A stretch of 64,000 nt of DNA. Source: Agarivorans sp050870875. GTDB lineage: Bacteria; Pseudomonadota; Gammaproteobacteria; Enterobacterales; Celerinatantimonadaceae. Shown here piece after piece: positions 34,051 through 43,550 of the stretch (position 1 is its first letter; each line of letters opens with the position of its first letter). Location of the stretch: assembly GCF_050870875.2 (NCBI RefSeq), contig NZ_CP194041.2:4898001-4962000 (forward strand). The letters run 5' to 3'. A program made the translations under genes and the position numbers. Below the pieces are notes generated by a model. The model searched no databases. It had not been told where the DNA came from and worked only from the letters and a program-made list of their open reading frames with translations.

Positions 34051-35703
34051 ATGCTGGACAATATCAATCCAACTCATACACAAGCGTGGAAAGCGCTACA
34101 AGCGCATTTCGAGGCACAGAAAGATGTTCAACTCAGCGAATTATTCGCCGCTGACGCTGAGCGTTTCAAGCGTTTTTCAGTTTCGTTTAACGAGCAAATT
34201 TTACTCGATTACTCGAAAAACCTGATCACTAACGACACTATGCAGCAGCTGTTTGCACTCGCCAAAGAAACCAAGCTCGATGGCGCGATTAAGGCAATGT
34301 TCTCTGGTGAGAAAATCAACCAAACAGAAGGGCGTTCTGTATTACATACCGCCTTACGAAATCGTAGCAATACCCCGGTCATCGTAGACGGCGAAGACGT
34401 CATGCCTGCGGTTAATGCGGTATTGGAAAAAATGCAAGGCTTCTGTCAAAAAATCCACTCCGGTGAATGGAAAGGTTATACAGGCAAAGCCATTCGCAGC
34501 ATTGTAAATATTGGGATTGGTGGTTCAGACTTGGGTCCAGTGATGCTTACTGAAGCGTTGGGTGCTTACAAAATTGAACATATCAAAACCTACTTTGTTT
34601 CGAATGTAGATGGCACTCATATTGCCGAAATTCTAAAACAAGTCGACCCCGAAACCACCTTATTCCTAGTGGCATCAAAAACCTTTACCACCCAAGAAAC
34701 CATGACTAATGCGCATAGCGCACGCGATTGGTTCCTAGCGGCGGCGAACGATCAAGCCCACGTGGCTAAACATTTTGCAGCCCTGTCAACCAACGGCCCT
34801 GCAGTTGCCGAATTTGGTATCGACACCGACAACATGTTTGAATTTTGGGATTGGGTTGGCGGTCGTTACTCTTCTTGGTCGGCGATTGGTTTATCAGTCG
34901 CGTTAACGGTAGGTTACGATAACTTCATCGAATTGCTCGAAGGCGCGCATGCCATGGACAAGCACTTTGCTGAAACCGATTTTGAACAAAACTTACCGGT
35001 AATCCTTGCCTTGCTTGGCATTTGGTACAATAACTTCTTCGGTGCGGAAAGCGTTTCGATTCTGCCTTACGACCAATACATGCACCGCTTTGCAGCTTAC
35101 TTCCAACAAGGTGACATGGAGTCCAACGGTAAAAATGTCGACCGTAATGGCAACCCGGTTGATTACCAAACCGGCCCAATTATTTGGGGTGAGCCGGGAA
35201 CTAACGGTCAGCACGCCTTCTACCAATTAATTCACCAAGGCAGCAAGTTAATCCCATGTGATTTTATCGCACCAGCAGTGAGCCACAATCCTTTGTCTGA
35301 TCATCATCAGAAATTAATGTCTAACTTCTTTGCCCAAACCGAAGCCTTAGCCTTTGGTAAGTCTCGCGATACCGTTGAAGCAGAGTTAGTGGCCGCAGGT
35401 AAATCAGCTGAAGAAATTGCTGAACTGGCACCGTTTAAAGTATTCACTGGTAACAAACCAACCAACTCTATTTTGCTTAAGAAAATCACCCCTTACTCTT
35501 TAGGTGCACTGGTTGCGATGTACGAGCACAAAATCTTCGTACAAGGCGTTATCTGGAACATCTTTAGCTTCGACCAGTGGGGCGTAGAGCTTGGCAAACA
35601 GTTGGCCAACCAAATTTTGCCCGAACTAAAAAGCCAGCAAGCCGTCACCGCTCACGACAGTTCAACCAACGGCTTAATTAATACCTTTAAAGCCTGGAGC
35701 TAA
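34051..35703 (+). CDS. pgi: glucose-6-phosphate isomerase
   Basis: Interconverts glucose-6-phosphate and fructose-6-phosphate. 550 residues (E. coli 549). Motifs are VNIGIGGSDLGPVM, the SIS signature LVASKTFTTQETMTNA, FEFWDWVGGRYSSWSAIGLS and GVIWNIFSFDQWGVELGKQLA. Monocistronic with its own terminator. It supplies the GlmS substrate. Confidence 0.98.
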   Translation: MLDNINPTHTQAWKALQAHFEAQKDVQLSELFAADAERFKRFSVSFNEQILLDYSKNLITNDTMQQLFALAKETKLDGAIKAMFSGEKINQTEGRSVLHTALRNRSNTPVIVDGEDVMPAVNAVLEKMQGFCQKIHSGEWKGYTGKAIRSIVNIGIGGSDLGPVMLTEALGAYKIEHIKTYFVSNVDGTHIAEILKQVDPETTLFLVASKTFTTQETMTNAHSARDWFLAAANDQAHVAKHFAALSTNGPAVAEFGIDTDNMFEFWDWVGGRYSSWSAIGLSVALTVGYDNFIELLEGAHAMDKHFAETDFEQNLPVILALLGIWYNNFFGAESVSILPYDQYMHRFAAYFQQGDMESNGKNVDRNGNPVDYQTGPIIWGEPGTNGQHAFYQLIHQGSKLIPCDFIAPAVSHNPLSDHHQKLMSNFFAQTEALAFGKSRDTVEAELVAAGKSAEEIAELAPFKVFTGNKPTNSILLKKITPYSLGALVAMYEHKIFVQGVIWNIFSFDQWGVELGKQLANQILPELKSQQAVTAHDSSTNGLINTFKAWS

Positions 35704-35737
35704 ACTTTAGCTTTTAAACGTAAAACTAAATGCAAAG

Positions 35738-35762
35738 AGCTGGCCCAGGCCAGCTTTTTTTT
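35738..35762 (+). terminator. pgi terminator
   Basis: AGCTGGCC/GGCCAGCT stem with a very tight loop, followed by a run of eight T. Confidence 0.85.
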
Positions 35763-35845
35763 ATGCCCACCATTCCAACAACGAGCAATAAATAATCAAC
35801 TAATATAAACAAGCCTATACTCAAAATATAAATATTGGCCAATCA

Positions 35846-36928
35846 ATGCAGCTACAAGAATTACTGAAAACCAAAGATAATAACTTCAAGCTAATAAGGA
35901 TGTTAGCGGCATGTTTAGTGGTATACAGCCACAGCTTTTGCTTGGCGACAGGTAATGAACACAGTGAGCCCATCGCCCAATATCTAGGCTTATCCTTAGG
36001 CTATATTGCGGTGGATATTTTCTTCATTACCAGTGGTTTGCTAGTTTGTAAAAGTTTACTTACCGCAAGATCTTTAACTATTTTTGTATTATCCCGATGC
36101 CTCAGGATCTACCCTGCACTGATCACCTCTGTTATTTTTTGTTGCTTACTCGGTTTACAACTTTCTAAATTAAGCCTAGGCCAATATTTGAGCCATAACG
36201 AGACCCAAAATTTTCTGATCTACAATAGCTCTATTATTGTTGGCGACTACCAAATGCTACCCGATGTATTTACCAGTGCTCCCTACAACCGCAGTGTGAA
36301 TGGTTCGCTATGGACCCTGCCATGGGAACTAAAGATGTATTTAATATTAACTGGGTTTGGAGTGACTTATCAGTTTGCTAGAAAACTAAAAGTTGCCGTA
36401 AACTGGCTACCGACAGTGATCGTCCTCACCGCCCTTATCTGCCTAATGTTATTTATTCATGACCAGCTAAGTGGTCGCGAGCCGCATTGGTTTTATAGTA
36501 AATTCTATCGTTTCGCGAGCGCCTTCTTTATCGGCGGTAATCTCTACGTTTTTAGGGCTTGGATTGGCATCAACTACAAAGGCATGTTAGCCGCCATACT
36601 GATACTGCTGTTGGCATTCTTCAGCCTCAACCAGAGTTTGTTTTTTATTAGCTACCTAATCATCACTCCCTACTTAATCATGTGTTTTGCTTATCTACCT
36701 AAAGGAAAAATTCTGCATTACAATCACTTGGGCGACTATTCTTACGGCATGTACATTTATGCATGGCCAATACAGCAACTGATAGCCACCACAATCCCGA
36801 AAGTGACAGCGATTCATATGTTTGTGATGGCTTTCTGTTTAACCCTGCTACTCGCTTATTGCTCTTGGAATTACATAGAAAAACCCGCTTTGGCACTCAA
36901 GAGACATTTATACCAGCCGTCGTCCTAA
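35846..36928 (+). CDS. acyltransferase family 3 membrane protein
   Basis: 360 residues, about ten membrane helices. The AT3 signature starts with RMLAACLVVYSHSFCLATG (active-site His in the first helix), then YIAVDIFFITSGLLVCKSLL and an R-x10-R-type motif (SRCLRIYPALI). NGSLWTLPWELKMYL is the usual loop before helix 5. Such enzymes O-acetylate cell-surface polysaccharides or lipids. No surface-polysaccharide cluster is nearby, so the acceptor is unknown. Confidence 0.92.
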   Translation: MQLQELLKTKDNNFKLIRMLAACLVVYSHSFCLATGNEHSEPIAQYLGLSLGYIAVDIFFITSGLLVCKSLLTARSLTIFVLSRCLRIYPALITSVIFCCLLGLQLSKLSLGQYLSHNETQNFLIYNSSIIVGDYQMLPDVFTSAPYNRSVNGSLWTLPWELKMYLILTGFGVTYQFARKLKVAVNWLPTVIVLTALICLMLFIHDQLSGREPHWFYSKFYRFASAFFIGGNLYVFRAWIGINYKGMLAAILILLLAFFSLNQSLFFISYLIITPYLIMCFAYLPKGKILHYNHLGDYSYGMYIYAWPIQQLIATTIPKVTAIHMFVMAFCLTLLLAYCSWNYIEKPALALKRHLYQPSS

Positions 36929-37080
36929 AGCAGATTAATTTTATTCATTCCATTATTGTTCAAGCGAATCCAACGAAGCACGAAACACTCTAGAAATAGC
37001 CATTGGCTAAAGCAATTAGTTGTATGCTAAGTTCCTTTAGTACATTCGCCGCTAAACCTATAATATAGACCGAGCCAATC

Positions 37081-39423
37081 GTGACCAGCCAAGCAATTCA
37101 AGGATTTCTACTCACAGCCAATAGCTATGACCGTCAAGGTCAGGCTCATATTCAGCTGTGGTTGGCCAGCGAACAAGGTGCTATTTGCCTCGAGATAGAT
37201 GATCAACAGCCAGTTTTTTTTGTTCTCAACCATCAGTTAAATGCGGTGCTCGCCCTGCTGGGATCACAGCTAAACCGTCATGCTTCGGTGTCCCTAAAAA
37301 CCTTCCAACACCAGCCGGTAAGCGCACTCTATTTTTCTAGTATCAAAAACCACAGCCAAGCTGCGCAACAGTTAAAACAGGCAGGATTAAGCTGTTTTGA
37401 GAGCGATATAAAACTGCATGAGCGTTTTCTCACGGAACGCTTTTGTTATGGCAGCATGCTGTTTACTGGCCTGCAGAGTCATGACTCTCGTTACCCCGCC
37501 TTGCAGCAGGCAAAAATTAAAGCGGCGCAATATACGCCCCAACTGTCGGTATTATCGCTAGATATTGAGTGCAGTGAAAAAGGTCAGCTATATTCAATTG
37601 GTTTATATAGTGACAACTACCAACGGGTACTGATGATCGGCCCAGAGCAAGCCGCCGACACGCCAATCACTTGGCTAGCCAATGAGTACGCACTATTAAA
37701 ACAATTAGAAGTAGAGTTTCAAAACCTCGACCCAGACATCATCATTGGTTGGAATGTCATCAATTTTGATTTTCGACTGCTGGTTAAACGCGCTGCCGTG
37801 CATGGGATTAAATTGGCCATTGGTCGCCATCATGGCATTGCCAGATGGCGTGAACGTCACGATATGCCTCACATCGGTTTTATTAGTATCCCCGGGCGAG
37901 TGGTGATCGATGGCATCGACTCGCTAAAATCAGCGACCTACCACTTTGATAGCTTTAGCCTAGAAAATGTGGCTCGGCAGCTATTAAACCGAGGCAAATT
38001 GGTAGCCGAAGTTGAAGATAGAATGGCCGAAATAAACCACAATTTTGCCCATGATAAGCCACAGCTAGCCGCTTACAATTTAGAAGACTGTAAGTTAGTA
38101 CTCGATATTTTCAAGCATACCCAACTCCTTGAATTTCTTTGCTTACGCGCACAACTCACCGGTTTAATGCTGGATAGAAGTGGCGGTAGTGTTGCAGCTT
38201 TCACCAATGTTTACTTACCCAAGCTGCATCGCGCGGGTTATATCGCGCCTAACTTAAGCCATGACTTTGTCGCCGACAGCCCTGGCGGCTTTGTGATGAA
38301 CTCTAAGCCTGGGCTATATAAAAATGTACTGGTACTCGATTTTAAGAGCCTCTACCCCTCTATTATTCGCACTTTTAAAATTGATCCCTTAGGCTTAATT
38401 GAAGGCCTAGCAAGCCCAGACAATGCCATTGAGGGCTTTAGAGGCGGCGTATTTAGCCGCGACAAACATTTCTTACCCGATATTATTAATCAGCTGTGGT
38501 TACAGCGCGATCAAGCCAAAGCGAATCAAGACAAAGCCCGTTCGCAGGCGATCAAAATTTTGATGAATAGCTTCTATGGAGTGCTTGGCTCTACCGGTTG
38601 TCGCTTTCACGATCCCCGCTTGGCAAGCTCAATTACCATGCGCGGCCACCAGCTGATGCAACAAACCGCAGACTGGATCACCGAACACGGCTACCAAGTG
38701 ATTTATGGTGATACCGACTCTACCTTTGTCTGGCTCAATCAAGAACTAAGTCCAGAACAAGCGAGTGCCATTGGTCAACAACTAGCCAAAGAAATCAACC
38801 TTTTTTGGCGCAATAAGCTCAGCCAAGAAATGCAGCTAGAGAGCTACCTAGAAATTGAATTTGAAACTCACTTTTCACGCTTCTTAATGCCGACTATACG
38901 CGGCTCAGAAACTGGCAGTAAAAAACGCTATGCGGGTTTAACTGCGCACAACCAAATGGTGATTAAAGGACTAGAAACGGTACGTTCTGACTGGAGCGAA
39001 CTGGCGAAGATTTTTCAAACGGGATTGTTAGAGCGGCTATTCTCCGACCAAGACCCACGCCAATTTGTTCTAGATACCGTCGCTAAGCTGTTAGCGGGTG
39101 AATACGACCCACAACTGATCTACCACAAGCGCTTACGCCGCAAGCTCGATGAGTACGTAAAAAACGTGCCACCACAGGTTCGGGCTGCACGCCTCGCCGA
39201 CCAACATAATCAGGCTTTAGGTAAACCACAGCAATATCAAAATAAAGGGACTATTAATTATTGGATGACCGTAAATGGGCCTGAACCTGTTGCTTATTGC
39301 CGCAGTCAAATCGATTATCAACATTACTTAGATAAGCAATTGCAACCCATTGCTGATGCAATATTACCTTTCATTAACTTAGATTTTGAGCAAATAATTA
39401 GTGCTCAACTGGGCTTGTTTTAA
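37081..39423 (+). CDS. polB: DNA polymerase II
   Basis: Family B polymerase for translesion and replication restart. 780 residues (E. coli 783), GTG start. The exonuclease domain has ExoI LSLDIECSEKGQLYSIGL, ExoII IIGWNVINFDFRLL and ExoIII YNLEDCKLVLDIF. The polymerase domain has motif A LDFKSLYPSIIRTF, motif B KILMNSFYGVLGS and motif C YGDTDSTFVW. All catalytic acidic residues are present. polB is SOS-induced in E. coli, but I see no CTGT-N8-ACAG box in the 150 bases upstream here. Confidence 0.97.
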   Translation: MTSQAIQGFLLTANSYDRQGQAHIQLWLASEQGAICLEIDDQQPVFFVLNHQLNAVLALLGSQLNRHASVSLKTFQHQPVSALYFSSIKNHSQAAQQLKQAGLSCFESDIKLHERFLTERFCYGSMLFTGLQSHDSRYPALQQAKIKAAQYTPQLSVLSLDIECSEKGQLYSIGLYSDNYQRVLMIGPEQAADTPITWLANEYALLKQLEVEFQNLDPDIIIGWNVINFDFRLLVKRAAVHGIKLAIGRHHGIARWRERHDMPHIGFISIPGRVVIDGIDSLKSATYHFDSFSLENVARQLLNRGKLVAEVEDRMAEINHNFAHDKPQLAAYNLEDCKLVLDIFKHTQLLEFLCLRAQLTGLMLDRSGGSVAAFTNVYLPKLHRAGYIAPNLSHDFVADSPGGFVMNSKPGLYKNVLVLDFKSLYPSIIRTFKIDPLGLIEGLASPDNAIEGFRGGVFSRDKHFLPDIINQLWLQRDQAKANQDKARSQAIKILMNSFYGVLGSTGCRFHDPRLASSITMRGHQLMQQTADWITEHGYQVIYGDTDSTFVWLNQELSPEQASAIGQQLAKEINLFWRNKLSQEMQLESYLEIEFETHFSRFLMPTIRGSETGSKKRYAGLTAHNQMVIKGLETVRSDWSELAKIFQTGLLERLFSDQDPRQFVLDTVAKLLAGEYDPQLIYHKRLRRKLDEYVKNVPPQVRAARLADQHNQALGKPQQYQNKGTINYWMTVNGPEPVAYCRSQIDYQHYLDKQLQPIADAILPFINLDFEQIISAQLGLF

Positions 39424-39730
39424 GCTTGGAAGCTGCTGAGACCTTTGCCCTGAGAATTAGGGAAACATCACAGTAATTAAATATAAACCCAAAAAATATC
39501 AACTACTTGAAACTTTTACTTAGTTTACCCTTCCAATAACTAAAGACTTAAATCATCTGAGGCCATAGGGAAGGGCAAACTAAAGAGGTAAAACTAGTGG
39601 CTATTTTTTCTATGAGTATTCGTATATTGGTATTAATGGTGATGCTGGGGAGTGTATTTCACGACCAACACTCCCCCTCGTGTTTTTTAACTCAGCTGAC
39701 TATTGCTGCATCTCAGCAAACGACCTCTAG
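39424..39730. other. spacer between polB and glgX, with hairpin and doubtful small ORF
   Basis: A hairpin GGGGAGTGT / ACACTCCCC followed by CTCGTGTTTTTT (about 39648-39690) is a plausible polB terminator. An ORF of 40 codons from ATG 39612 to TAA 39734 (or GTG 39597 with AGAGGT upstream) has a hydrophobic N-terminus but runs through the hairpin and into the glgX stop. I regard it as unlikely to be real. Confidence 0.5.
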
Positions 39731-41821
39731 TTAAACAAAGCAATTTTCAATACGTTTATCAATTTGTGGATTCGCCACAAACACTTTTACCGAGTGAGCC
39801 GCCACTTTAAACGAAGAATTTTGTAACATTGGAGCCGATTTAAAATCGTAAATATCGTTAGGCGGTTTAGCCGCTGTATCGACTAACATCACCCAATACC
39901 CTTCAATATCGGGAGCCACAAACTCTAAGTCTTCCCAGTAAGCATTAAACACCATATACATACGATCTTTTGAATAAGGGTCTAAGAAGGTCACCGCGAT
40001 AGAATGGCTATCTTCAGACCAATCCGGTTCAGCTTGTTGCACACCATGCCATTCAATGTTCGCATCATGGATCACATCCGATAAACTGAGGTGGATTTTT
40101 TCCTCTAACACGTCATCGTAACAGCGTAATTTAATTAAATTTTGCACAAAATTTAGGAGATCACTGTTTTCATCCACCAGATTCCAATCAAACCAAGAGA
40201 TTTCATTATCTTGGCAGTAAGCATTGTTATTCCCATTCTGACTACGCTTCACCTCATCACCCATAGTGATCATTGGCGTTCCTAGAGATAACAGCAAGGT
40301 GGTAAAGAAATTCTTCATTTGCTGTTCACGTAATTGATTAATCTTGGGATTTAAAGTTGGCCCCTCTACCCCATGGTTATAGCTCACATTATGATTATCA
40401 CCGTCTCGATTATTCTCCCCATTTTCTAAATTGTGCTTTTCGTTATAACTGACTAAATCATTGAGGGTAAAACCATCATGTGCGGTGACTAAGTTCACGG
40501 AACGCTGAGGTGAATGATGATCTTTATAGTAAATATCAGGACTACCTAATAAACGACCAGAGAACTTACTCACAACAGCACGATCGCCACGGAAGAAGGC
40601 TCGAACATCATCGCGAAACTGACCATTCCATTCATTCCAACGATCACCAACAAATTCACCCACTTGATACAGTCCCGCGGCATCCCAAGCCTCTGCGATA
40701 ATTTTAGTGCCAGCAAGCGAGGGATCTGAATCAATCGACCACAATAAAGGCGGCTCTTTCATCACATTTCCCTGTGAATCTCGAGCCAATACCGAGGCCA
40801 AATCAAAACGAAAACCATCAACATGCATATCATTGACCCAAAAACGCAACGAGTCACGGATCATCCTGCGCATGACCGAATGATTTGCATTACAAGTATT
40901 GCCACATCCAGAGTAATTTCCATACCAACGTTTCTCTGGCTGCAGCATGTAGTAACTATCATTTTGTAAGCCTTTTAAACTCAAGGTTGGGCCATCATGC
41001 CCTCCCTCTGCGGTATGATTAAAGACCACATCCAGAATCACCTCGATGCCAGCTTTGTGGAGCTCTCGCACCATGATCCGGAATTCATTAAAAGCGCCAC
41101 AAACACTTTTATCTGAGCTATAAGCATTATGCGGAGAAAAGAAAGCGATGGGACTATAACCCCAATAGTTTTGCTTACCCAGCGGAGCATCTTGCAAATC
41201 AAATTGTTGCACAGGCATCAGCTCAACAGCGGTAATGCCAAGCGCCTTTAAATATGGGATTTTTTCGATAACTCCCGCATAGGTGCCACGTTTATGGGCC
41301 GCTACCCCCGAAGAAGGATGCTTGGTAAAACCAGCAACATGTAGTTCATAAATAATGGTATCTTGCAATGAACGCTTAATTGGCTGAGTGCCTTGCCAAT
41401 CAAAGCCACGCAAATCAACCACCGCCCCTTTAATGCACTGATCAACATTATTGTGGCCATGGCGCGCAGCCACCAAACGTAAATAATTATCCGGAAAGTG
41501 GGTCACCTTGGCATAGGGATCCAATAAAACCTTACTTGGATCAAAACGTAAGCCGAGTTCCGGTAACCATGGACCATCGACCTGAAAGCCATAAAGAGTC
41601 CCGACATCAAGGTCTTCAACATAAATATGCCAATAATGATCGGTACGATTAATAGTTGGGTTTAGTGGGATATTCGCGAACGGTTTACGTGAATTAATCT
41701 CTTTAAATAGTAATAGATTAACTGCCGTTGCGCTTTTTGAAAAAATACTGAAATTAACGCCAGTGCCTTTGTAACTGGCACCCAGAGGAAATGAGCTCCC
41801 CGCTTGTATATTTAGATCCAT
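39731..41821 (-). CDS. glgX: glycogen debranching enzyme / isoamylase
   Basis: GH13 alpha-1,6-glucosidase of 696 residues from ATG 41821 (MDLNIQAGSSFPLGASYKGTGVNFS); the frame is open 11 codons upstream. An N-terminal CBM48 domain (about residues 10-110) precedes the barrel. Catalytic nucleophile is in DGFRFDLASVLAR, acid/base in TKIIAEAWDAAG, and the third Asp in NLVTAHDGFTLNDLVSYNEKHN. A C-terminal beta domain follows. Other glg genes are absent, so it is either a lone debranching enzyme for imported dextrins or part of a split glycogen pathway. Confidence 0.94.
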   Translation of the reverse strand: MDLNIQAGSSFPLGASYKGTGVNFSIFSKSATAVNLLLFKEINSRKPFANIPLNPTINRTDHYWHIYVEDLDVGTLYGFQVDGPWLPELGLRFDPSKVLLDPYAKVTHFPDNYLRLVAARHGHNNVDQCIKGAVVDLRGFDWQGTQPIKRSLQDTIIYELHVAGFTKHPSSGVAAHKRGTYAGVIEKIPYLKALGITAVELMPVQQFDLQDAPLGKQNYWGYSPIAFFSPHNAYSSDKSVCGAFNEFRIMVRELHKAGIEVILDVVFNHTAEGGHDGPTLSLKGLQNDSYYMLQPEKRWYGNYSGCGNTCNANHSVMRRMIRDSLRFWVNDMHVDGFRFDLASVLARDSQGNVMKEPPLLWSIDSDPSLAGTKIIAEAWDAAGLYQVGEFVGDRWNEWNGQFRDDVRAFFRGDRAVVSKFSGRLLGSPDIYYKDHHSPQRSVNLVTAHDGFTLNDLVSYNEKHNLENGENNRDGDNHNVSYNHGVEGPTLNPKINQLREQQMKNFFTTLLLSLGTPMITMGDEVKRSQNGNNNAYCQDNEISWFDWNLVDENSDLLNFVQNLIKLRCYDDVLEEKIHLSLSDVIHDANIEWHGVQQAEPDWSEDSHSIAVTFLDPYSKDRMYMVFNAYWEDLEFVAPDIEGYWVMLVDTAAKPPNDIYDFKSAPMLQNSSFKVAAHSVKVFVANPQIDKRIENCFV

Positions 41822-41998
41822 AATTTGTGCTGTCTTATTAAAGTTTAAATGCAAATAACCTGAGATGACGAGCCTATAATTGGCTCTTCAGTATAGTTTA
41901 GCAGCATCAGAACTTTAGACAGCACAGATAGATCGACTAATTAAGCCTCAGTCGTGCGAATAGGTAACTTCGTGATTAGGTCCAACTTTTGTTATAGC

Positions 41999-42181
41999 TC
42001 AGAACTTTGCCGATATAGAATGTGAACGACCACCACATTGACGCTTTCTACGACAATGTTGCGAACCAAGTTGATCCAATTCCGAAACTTCATCGGGCAA
42101 CATCAAAGAAAGCAATTGCTCAAGTTTATCGCCATTGGCTAAAACGTTTGCGATGGTTTGGCTAGTTTTACTACGGAACAT
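41999..42181 (-). CDS. small hypothetical protein, Cys/His-rich tail
   Basis: 60 residues. The N-terminal half is helical (SQTIANVLANGDKLEQLLSLML) and the tail carries QHCRRKRQCGGRSH, a possible metal or nucleic-acid-binding patch. An AAGGG lies 7 nt before the ATG. It is isolated within the 439-bp gap between glgX and an acyltransferase. I recognise no family. Confidence 0.4.
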   Translation of the reverse strand: MFRSKTSQTIANVLANGDKLEQLLSLMLPDEVSELDQLGSQHCRRKRQCGGRSHSISAKF

Positions 42182-42260
42182 AACATACCCTTTTAAATAA
42201 TACCTATAAGGGGGTATGCAGCTAAAGTGCCAATTGTATTATTTTATAAAAATTTGATTA

Positions 42261-43382
42261 TTAATCATATAGTTGCATTCTAGCTTTGACTGGATTTGCA
42301 TACATGGCATACAACTGAGTTTGGACCTCTGCACTAATATCGCGAGACTTCGCCTCAAAATAGCGCTTCGCTTCTGCCAACTCATTCGCGGAAACGTCTT
42401 CAGGTATAGCATCACCCAGAGCAAGCCAGTTAGTCGGCATCAATTGATAGTTACCAATAATGGCCTTATCTAAGGCTTGAGCAACTTGTTTTGCCGACTC
42501 AAACTCCCCTTGCAAGGTCTCGGAAAAATGCACATGCACCCGGCCTTTTTGACCAACAATCCCTCGAGAAATACTCGAAATATCTTCATGTTCTTGTTTT
42601 AAATATTCGCCATGCTGATTTTGTGAAACCAGTTCATTTGCCTTGGCCACGTCACAGGGGTCAAATTCATAGGAAATAGAAACGGGCACAATGTTTAACT
42701 GATTGATGTAATCCGCAAAACTTTGTTGTTTCGGTTTATTTAAGGCCAACATAGAAATTAATGCTGAATTAGTCACATCTAAACCGTCTTTGGCTCGTCC
42801 TTCACGTTGCGCAATCCATATGTGATCACTAGTATGACTTAAGGTGTGCTGAATATAGGCGGATAGCTGTTTTGAGTTCTCTAATTTTTCACGTTTTGTG
42901 GTCGCCGAACGTTTAACAATAAAACTACGATTTAAACGCATCAGGTCAGAAACCCAAGGCTTGGTTAACAAATTATCACCGATGGCATTTTGCACGGTAT
43001 CTTGGCCATTATTATGTAAGATGTAATTAATAAATGCCGAATCCAGTGCGATATCCCGATGATTAGAAATAAATAGATGTGGTTTAGTTAAATCTAAATG
43101 ATCCAAGCCGCTAGAGCTCAATTGACTGGTGGTAGTTTTGATCATATGCGCCATATAAGTTTCAACCATCACTTGAAAATCATATACCGAGCGAATATTC
43201 CTGACCTTAAATTTAAGTATCTTTCGCAAAATAAAAGAAGTCAGCCAAAGAAAAACGCCCTTCGCCTTGGCAAAGCGAAATTTAATCAGTGTAGTAATCA
43301 ATTCAGGATCATTGATAAGACGTTTAAGTATTTGTTCTACTTCAGAATCTTGATAAGGGCGAATACTGTCAAACTCAGACAT
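42261..43382 (-). CDS. 1-acyl-glycerol-3-phosphate acyltransferase-like protein
   Basis: 373 residues. A PlsC-type acyltransferase domain (about residues 85-270) shows the HX4D motif FISNHRDIALDSAF, then RSFIVKRSATTKRE and the EGRAKDG block (IAQREGRAKDG). VPVSISYEFDPCD resembles block IV. One membrane segment near residues 40-55. It likely acylates a lysophospholipid or similar lipid at the inner membrane. It stands alone, divergent from the MATE gene. Confidence 0.85.
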   Translation of the reverse strand: MSEFDSIRPYQDSEVEQILKRLINDPELITTLIKFRFAKAKGVFLWLTSFILRKILKFKVRNIRSVYDFQVMVETYMAHMIKTTTSQLSSSGLDHLDLTKPHLFISNHRDIALDSAFINYILHNNGQDTVQNAIGDNLLTKPWVSDLMRLNRSFIVKRSATTKREKLENSKQLSAYIQHTLSHTSDHIWIAQREGRAKDGLDVTNSALISMLALNKPKQQSFADYINQLNIVPVSISYEFDPCDVAKANELVSQNQHGEYLKQEHEDISSISRGIVGQKGRVHVHFSETLQGEFESAKQVAQALDKAIIGNYQLMPTNWLALGDAIPEDVSANELAEAKRYFEAKSRDISAEVQTQLYAMYANPVKARMQLYD

Positions 43383-43550
43383 AACTTCTCTCGCAATTTA
43401 GGAAGGCGCAATTTACCGCTTTCCCACCCTAAAAACAACCGAAGCGGTTAAAAAACAAGCAGCTCACAGTTGTTTCAAGCGCTATCCTGCGACTTTCACT
43501 GTGCTTATTTGCCAAGTATACTGATAACAAGTTTTCCCAATCCAATGTGA

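Noticed and set aside
39612..39734. 40-residue ORF after polB
   Set aside because: It runs through a terminator-like hairpin and overlaps the glgX stop; composition is not protein-like after the first 15 residues.
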